From Flavobacteriales bacterium UBA6165 (GTDB taxonomy: Bacteria; Bacteroidota; Bacteroidia; Flavobacteriales_D; Crocinitomicaceae): 26,782 nt of DNA. The stretch is from positions 1 to 26,782 of the forward strand of contig DIUF01000060.1 in the NCBI GenBank assembly GCA_002422285.1, in the 5' to 3' direction. The notes under the pieces are model-generated. The model saw nothing but the letters and a program-made list of their open reading frames with translations, was not told the origin of the DNA and searched no databases. Position 1 is the first letter of the stretch. Each line of letters begins with the position of its first letter. Shown here piece by piece: positions 22,994 to 26,782 of this stretch. A program made the position numbers and the translations under genes.

Positions 22994-24334
22994 ATGCAAT
23001 TCAAGCAATCCATATCAATCAATTTCAGACAAAAATTCGTTGCTTTAGCATTGTTCATTGCTCTTGCCTATTCTTTTTATGCATTTCAATACATCATTTT
23101 CTTAACCTGGCATTTTAGTTCTATTTCCGTATTCAACGAAATTCTTGAGTTGGATGACGACAATCTTTGGCAGGTTCGTTTAATCTCGGCATTTTTTGCA
23201 AGCATTTTTGCCCTCAGTTCTAGTCTAACTTGGGTATTAGAAAGGCCTCGCACATTTAGCTTGTCCAAAAGCAATAAAAACCTGAAACGGATTACTGCGG
23301 TGAAAGATTTCCGAAGCATGAACTGGTTTTTCCATGCTTGGTATAGCAAAATGATACTGGTCATTGGAATCATGTGTTTACCCCAACTTTTTTCAGGAAA
23401 CCCCTCCTCTTTTACAACAAACATGAACCAAAGTCTAATAGTGCTCGTGCTAGTTTTAAGTTTGCTTTTCCTGTTTTTTCAGATGTGGAATGGTTTTTTG
23501 ATTTCCTATCTTCGAACTGGTTTCCTATGGATGTTTGGAGGGTTGTGTCTTGTACTTGCAACGGCTTTCACGCTATCTACATTTTCCTTAGTTGAAAATC
23601 AAAAACTGTATCAACTGATTCGGCAAAAAAACGCATATCTGACTCACGACATACTACCTCCAGCGATACAGCAAACATGGATTATCAAAGACTTTTGGGG
23701 GATTTATCATCATGCCTATATAACGCAAAATGAAACAGGAGCACTACAATTTTTTGATCAGCATAATCAAAATATAAACGAGCATGAATTCTCAAACCTC
23801 ATCGGCACCTTCAATTATGGGAACCCGTATTCAATAAACCTTCAAATTCATGCGGACAAATCAGTTTCCGCGCATGAACTCTATTCCACCGTTCCTGCGT
23901 TACAGGCGCCTGAAGGTTCATCATTGTTTGTTGCCGTGAGAAACTCAAAAGCTCAGCAACACAATAAAACCTTTGGCATTTATCTGATTTTTGTTGAAGC
24001 ACCGCAATACAGTGCAGTCTTGCCGTTTAAATTGAATGACTTGGATTCCATTGAACTTGATGGTTCTGCAATAAGCAAAGTGAATTACCTCAACACCATT
24101 CGAAAACACTTAAATGAAAACAATACTGTTCATCTCGAAATTCTTATTCAACGTGACATGACTTTAGAAGACCTCTTAAACACCTATACCAACTGTCTCG
24201 ACCTAATGGAGATCATAAACTTAGAAACAACATCGGATGGTGTGACTTTGGCTTATGCTAGGTCTGTGCCATTCAAATATCACAGGGTTTTGGATAATTT
24301 TCCGATATCCATTGGCATGAGGCTTGAGAATTAA
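22994..24334 (+). CDS. Unrecognised multi-helix membrane protein with soluble C-terminal domain
   Basis: 446 residues. About five membrane helices (roughly 14-38, 62-82, 118-133, 147-170, 175-199) are followed by a 245-residue soluble region. I do not recognise the whole protein. Residues about 370-440 (NYLNTIRKHLNENNTVHLEI, then a DMTLEDLL helix and a closing strand) resemble the alpha/beta periplasmic domain of ExbD/TolR proteins. However, the helix number and the absence of an ExbB/TonB partner do not fit a standard Ton or Tol system. The gene lies between two direct repeats of the carbonic anhydrase 3' end, and the last two bases of its TAA stop belong to the right repeat. It therefore looks like inserted or transferred DNA, and its native C-terminus may have been cut at the junction. 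Confidence 0.8.
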   Translation: MQFKQSISINFRQKFVALALFIALAYSFYAFQYIIFLTWHFSSISVFNEILELDDDNLWQVRLISAFFASIFALSSSLTWVLERPRTFSLSKSNKNLKRITAVKDFRSMNWFFHAWYSKMILVIGIMCLPQLFSGNPSSFTTNMNQSLIVLVLVLSLLFLFFQMWNGFLISYLRTGFLWMFGGLCLVLATAFTLSTFSLVENQKLYQLIRQKNAYLTHDILPPAIQQTWIIKDFWGIYHHAYITQNETGALQFFDQHNQNINEHEFSNLIGTFNYGNPYSINLQIHADKSVSAHELYSTVPALQAPEGSSLFVAVRNSKAQQHNKTFGIYLIFVEAPQYSAVLPFKLNDLDSIELDGSAISKVNYLNTIRKHLNENNTVHLEILIQRDMTLEDLLNTYTNCLDLMEIINLETTSDGVTLAYARSVPFKYHRVLDNFPISIGMRLEN

Positions 24335-24500
24335 TTCAAAAAAGAAGTGGATGAAGCCTTGAGAAAAGGCGAGATTGAACGTATTGCGAATAATTATGTG
24401 AAGTATTCGGGGTGGTTTAAGTAGTGGGTCAAATTAATGCCCTCTTGAGCACTACATCAGTCGAACGACGGTCCGGCTTTACGCATCGCCATTGATAATT
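24333..24500 (+). repeat. Right direct repeat: partial copy of the carbonic anhydrase 3' end and downstream region
   Basis: Aligns with 22725-22930. Bases 24333-24424 match the carbonic anhydrase coding end at 90 of 92 positions and still spell the identical peptide KFKKEVDEALRKGEIERIAN to the stop. The only differences turn an Arg codon AGG into CGT. The noncoding part has one degenerate 19-bp unit instead of three, and a decayed hairpin (TCGAAC, GACG, GTCCGG). Confidence 0.95.
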
Positions 24501-24502
24501 AT

Positions 24503-24525
24503 ATATATTTGTGACTCAAATATAT
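24503..24525 (+). promoter_or_regulatory. Promoter -7 element inside a palindromic operator-like site
   Basis: ATATATTTG (24503-24511) and CAAATATAT (24517-24525) form a perfect 9-bp inverted repeat with a 5-nt spacer. The left arm contains TATATTTG (24504-24511), an exact TAnnTTTG match. The ATG of the peptidase gene is at 24536. The placement over the start site would suit a dimeric repressor. Confidence 0.5.
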
Positions 24526-24535
24526 TCTTTTTAAC

Positions 24536-25744
24536 ATGAAAAAACACATCTTATCCATCGCTTTAAGCGCAACATTTTTCGGCCAAATTTTCGCGCAAAC
24601 GGTTACCAATCACCCTGAGAGCACGTATAAATTTGAGCAAATTGCCAACCACGACGCCACGCCTGTTTTGAGTCAGGGCATGAGTGGGACATGCTGGAGT
24701 TTTTCGGCTTTGTCGTTTTTTGAGAGTGAAATAATGCGCTTGAAAAAGGAACAAATTGTGTTGTCGGAAATGTACATTGTGCGACATGCCTATTATGAAA
24801 AAGCCGTGAAATACATCCGCATGGATGGCAAAATCAACTTTGGTGAAGGAGGTGCTTTTCACGATATTCCCTACATCATCAAGCGTTATGGCATTGTGCC
24901 AGCAAGTGAATATACAGGATTAAGAACTGATGAAGAAAGCATCAACCACAAAGAATTGTTCAACGCCTTGGAAGGATTTATGGGCGGTGTTTTGAAAACA
25001 GCCCACGATTTGCGCAGAGGAGAATCATTGTCGGATTCATGGAAAGCTGGAATTTCTGGTATTTTGGATGCTTATTTGGGCGTCGTTCCGAAAAACTTCA
25101 CGCATAAAGGGAAATCCTATACCCCACAGACTTTTGCCGATTATTTGAAATTGAACATGGATGATTATGTGTCCATCACTTCATTTACGCATTTCCCGAT
25201 GTATGAAAAATGTATGCTCGAAATTCCAGACAACTGGGGCTGGGGCATGAGCTATAACGTGAGTTTGGACGACATGGTTCGCATCAACGAACACGCTTTG
25301 AAAAATGGTTTCACCGTGGCTTGGGGGGCCGATGTTTCTGAAGGTGGATTCAATTTCCGTGAGGGCATTGCCATTGTGCCCGAAGACCCATCTACCATCA
25401 AAACGCAGGGCGCAGACAACCGCAATTTCTCTGATGCAGGCGCCGTAAGAATTTCCAATGCGTTCCGCGAACCGGTTAAAGAATTGAACATCACGCCAGA
25501 ATTGCGTCAAAAAGGCTACGACAATAAAACCACGCAAGACGACCACGGCATGCACATCACAGGTTTGTTCAAGGAAGCTAATGGCACGATGTACTATTTG
25601 GTAAAAAATTCTTGGGGCACATCCAACCACCCGAAAGGTTATTTATTTGTCTCTCAGAATTATTTCAAGTACAAAACCATCAACATCTATTTGCACAAAG
25701 ATGCTTTGCCTAGCGATTTAAGAAAGAAATTGAGGTTGGAGTGA
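24536..25744 (+). CDS. Secreted C1-family cysteine peptidase, bleomycin hydrolase/PepC type
   Basis: 402 residues. A signal peptide (1-20, ending QIFA) predicts export, unlike cytosolic PepC. Papain-fold catalytic residues are all present: oxyanion Gln and nucleophile in LSQGMSGTCWSFSAL (Q47, C53), His in DDHGMHITGL (H337, aligned with the THAM motif of bleomycin hydrolase) and Asn in VKNSWGTSNHPKGY (N358). The large insertion between Cys and His is characteristic of the bleomycin hydrolase branch. The family has aminopeptidase activity and often forms hexamers. The stop codon overlaps the ATG of a small lipoprotein gene by one base, so the two are translated from one message. Confidence 0.93.
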   Translation: MKKHILSIALSATFFGQIFAQTVTNHPESTYKFEQIANHDATPVLSQGMSGTCWSFSALSFFESEIMRLKKEQIVLSEMYIVRHAYYEKAVKYIRMDGKINFGEGGAFHDIPYIIKRYGIVPASEYTGLRTDEESINHKELFNALEGFMGGVLKTAHDLRRGESLSDSWKAGISGILDAYLGVVPKNFTHKGKSYTPQTFADYLKLNMDDYVSITSFTHFPMYEKCMLEIPDNWGWGMSYNVSLDDMVRINEHALKNGFTVAWGADVSEGGFNFREGIAIVPEDPSTIKTQGADNRNFSDAGAVRISNAFREPVKELNITPELRQKGYDNKTTQDDHGMHITGLFKEANGTMYYLVKNSWGTSNHPKGYLFVSQNYFKYKTINIYLHKDALPSDLRKKLRLE

Positions 25745-26184
25745 TGCACAAGCTCCTTCCCTTTCTGATATTCTGCGCTTGTTCTTTTCCGATTAAAAAA
25801 CAAGTCTCTAATACAACACCTGAACATGCTCTTTCAACAGAAGTAGATCGTGATTTAAAACCCGATACTGTTACAGTGGTTTTACAATATTATCCCTTCG
25901 GATGTCCTTGTCCGCATTGGATTGAACTCGAAAAAATTCCCATTTACAAGGAGTGGCAATTAGAAAACGACGCCTATCCTGAAGAATTCTTCTACAACAT
26001 TGAATGGGGCAATCCACCATTGCCTAATCCCTTAGATGAACTTATCAATGATACAATAGAAACACCTTGGACTTTTGAATTCACAGGTCAATTTTACAAG
26101 GAACCTAAGTTTCTTGGTCACGAAGGCGAATTATGGAAAGGCCGAACGCTGCGATATTATACCGTTCGTCGGGTTGGTGAATAA
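25744..26184 (+). CDS. Small lipoprotein-like protein with a CPCPHW motif
   Basis: 146 residues from the ATG at 25744, whose A is the last base of the peptidase TGA; a GTG one codon upstream is less likely. A short hydrophobic leader ends in CAC, with C13 the probable lipidated cysteine (weak lipobox). Notable is FGCPCPHWIELEKIP (residues 52-66), with two Cys and a His close together, which could bind metal. The C-terminal half is rich in Trp, Glu and Pro and ends in a beta-like stretch. No family recognised. Translational coupling to the C1 peptidase suggests a related extracytoplasmic role, perhaps as an inhibitor or partner; this is inference only. Confidence 0.8.
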   Translation: MHKLLPFLIFCACSFPIKKQVSNTTPEHALSTEVDRDLKPDTVTVVLQYYPFGCPCPHWIELEKIPIYKEWQLENDAYPEEFFYNIEWGNPPLPNPLDELINDTIETPWTFEFTGQFYKEPKFLGHEGELWKGRTLRYYTVRRVGE

Positions 26185-26185
26185 A

Positions 26186-26231
26186 GGTTTATTTTACTAA
26201 AATATAGATTTGTATTTTGGCAAAATAAACC
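26186..26231 (+). terminator. Long AT-rich hairpin after the peptidase-lipoprotein operon
   Basis: GGTTTATTTT (26186-26195) is a perfect reverse complement of AAAATAAACC (26222-26231). The inner bases extend the stem by eight more pairs after one mismatch. It starts one base after the stop codon. No T-run follows, so it may be an RNA-end stabiliser rather than a classic terminator. Confidence 0.5.
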
Positions 26232-26264
26232 ACCGAAATCCTCAGCTTCGACCAATTTCTTGTC

Positions 26265-26301
26265 AAATAAAAAAAGCCCGAAATCAATAGACTTCGGGCT
26301 T
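26265..26301 (-). terminator. Intrinsic terminator of the acidic protein gene
   Basis: AAGCCCGAA (26274-26282) and TTCGGGCTT (26293-26301) form a perfect 9-bp stem with a 10-nt loop. In the minus direction a U-run follows. It lies 19 bp after the stop codon. Confidence 0.92.
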
Positions 26302-26320
26302 CGTAATATTATCGTTTTGA

Positions 26321-26683
26321 CTAATACAACTCCTCTTTCAAGGCCGTGCGGTAATCTTTGATTTCTTCGCGGTTGATTTTATTGTCGGCTGCTTTGAGCA
26401 AATTCAACAAATACACCAAATTTTCTTGGTCTTCGATTTCCAAAGGATATTCACCGCCTTCTTCGTCTTCTTCATATTGCGCTTGGATATCGAAAGCACC
26501 ATCGTTTTCCTCTAAATATTCGTAAGTCAAACGCAAAACCTTCGTTACCAAAGGATCTGCTTCTGCCAAAGCATGTTCGCGCAATTGTTGCAATTGAGGC
26601 ACAAGCGACTCAACGTTGATTCCGTTTTTCTCGATTTCAGCAACGATTGTATCTATCAAATTATTGGCTGCAGCTATTTTCAT
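26321..26683 (-). CDS. Acidic helical protein of unknown function
   Basis: 120 residues with no signal peptide or membrane helix. It is predicted mostly alpha-helical, with a Glu/Asp-rich middle (QAQYEEDEEGGEYPLEIEDQ, about 68-87) and a Leu-rich segment (NLVYLLNLLKAADNKINREE, about 88-107). It has no motif I recognise; it looks like a cytosolic conserved hypothetical protein. It is a single gene with an exact -7 element upstream and a strong terminator downstream, so it is clearly expressed as a separate unit. Confidence 0.8.
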   Translation of the reverse strand: MKIAAANNLIDTIVAEIEKNGINVESLVPQLQQLREHALAEADPLVTKVLRLTYEYLEENDGAFDIQAQYEEDEEGGEYPLEIEDQENLVYLLNLLKAADNKINREEIKDYRTALKEELY

Positions 26684-26702
26684 TTCTTAAACAATTAGGG
26701 CG

Positions 26703-26710
26703 CAAAAATA
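26703..26710 (-). promoter_or_regulatory. -7 element of the acidic protein gene
   Basis: Minus-strand TATTTTTG is an exact TAnnTTTG match 19 nt upstream of the ATG at 26683. Confidence 0.6.
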
Positions 26711-26772
26711 TAAATTGCAGCCGAAAAGAGCGCACTATATTTCAAAAATAAACCAAAACCGAACAACATCGC

Positions 26773-26780
26773 TATTTTTG
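26773..26780 (+). promoter_or_regulatory. -7 element for a gene beyond the right edge
   Basis: TATTTTTG followed by AC at the window end. The same GCTATTTTTGAC string occurs just upstream of yaaA (6364-6375). A divergent gene probably starts just outside the window. Confidence 0.45.
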
Positions 26781-26782
26781 AC

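Noticed and set aside
24333..24424. A separate pseudogene of a second complete carbonic anhydrase
   Set aside because: Only the last 30 codons or so are present, with no trace of the upstream part, so it is better described as the right arm of a direct repeat.

Overview
The window looks like a chromosomal segment from a member of the Bacteroidota, most likely Flavobacteriales. The DNA is AT-rich. One secreted protease ends in a type IX secretion (T9SS) C-terminal sorting domain, a PorP/SprF-family protein is present, and the oxidase cluster has the flavobacterial order (ctaB, two subunit III genes, subunit IV, Sco proteins, DUF420). Many genes are preceded by the Bacteroidetes -7 promoter element TAnnTTTG. 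I would not name a genus. No rRNA, tRNA, CRISPR array, transposase or integrase was seen.

Layout. 1-6273 (minus strand) holds three secreted-protein genes: a Cys-rich tandem-repeat protein running off the left edge, a truncated-looking secreted protein, and a large subtilisin-like T9SS cargo whose catalytic Asp position is substituted. 6390-9821 holds yaaA, a YncE-like beta-propeller lipoprotein (minus), and a RidA-family/TPR gene pair. 9827-11863 (minus) is polyphosphate kinase. 11864-14186 holds a possible small transcript, two paralogous acidic lipoproteins and a PorP/SprF protein, followed closely by an aldehyde dehydrogenase (14188-15558).

15560-20887 (minus) is a seven-gene cytochrome oxidase assembly and subunit operon. 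It runs from heme O synthase through two subunit III paralogues, subunit IV, a Sco-like protein and a canonical Sco to DUF420, with overlapping genes at its 3' end. Subunits I and II are not in the window. Both subunit III paralogues carry large repetitive soluble insertions. 20990-21478 is a small outer-membrane barrel protein.

21780-26184 (plus) holds an ABA4-like membrane protein, a gamma-carbonic anhydrase, an unrecognised membrane protein, a C1 (bleomycin hydrolase-type) peptidase and a small lipoprotein. The unrecognised gene lies between two direct copies of the carbonic anhydrase 3' end plus its downstream region. The only two differences in the coding part fall in one arginine codon (AGG versus CGT), which suggests capture or integration of an allele rather than simple decay of a local duplicate. 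This is the most unusual structure in the window. 26321-26683 (minus) is an acidic protein of unknown function, divergent from a promoter at the right edge.

All calls come from reading the sequence. Family names rest on recognised motifs, not on database searches.
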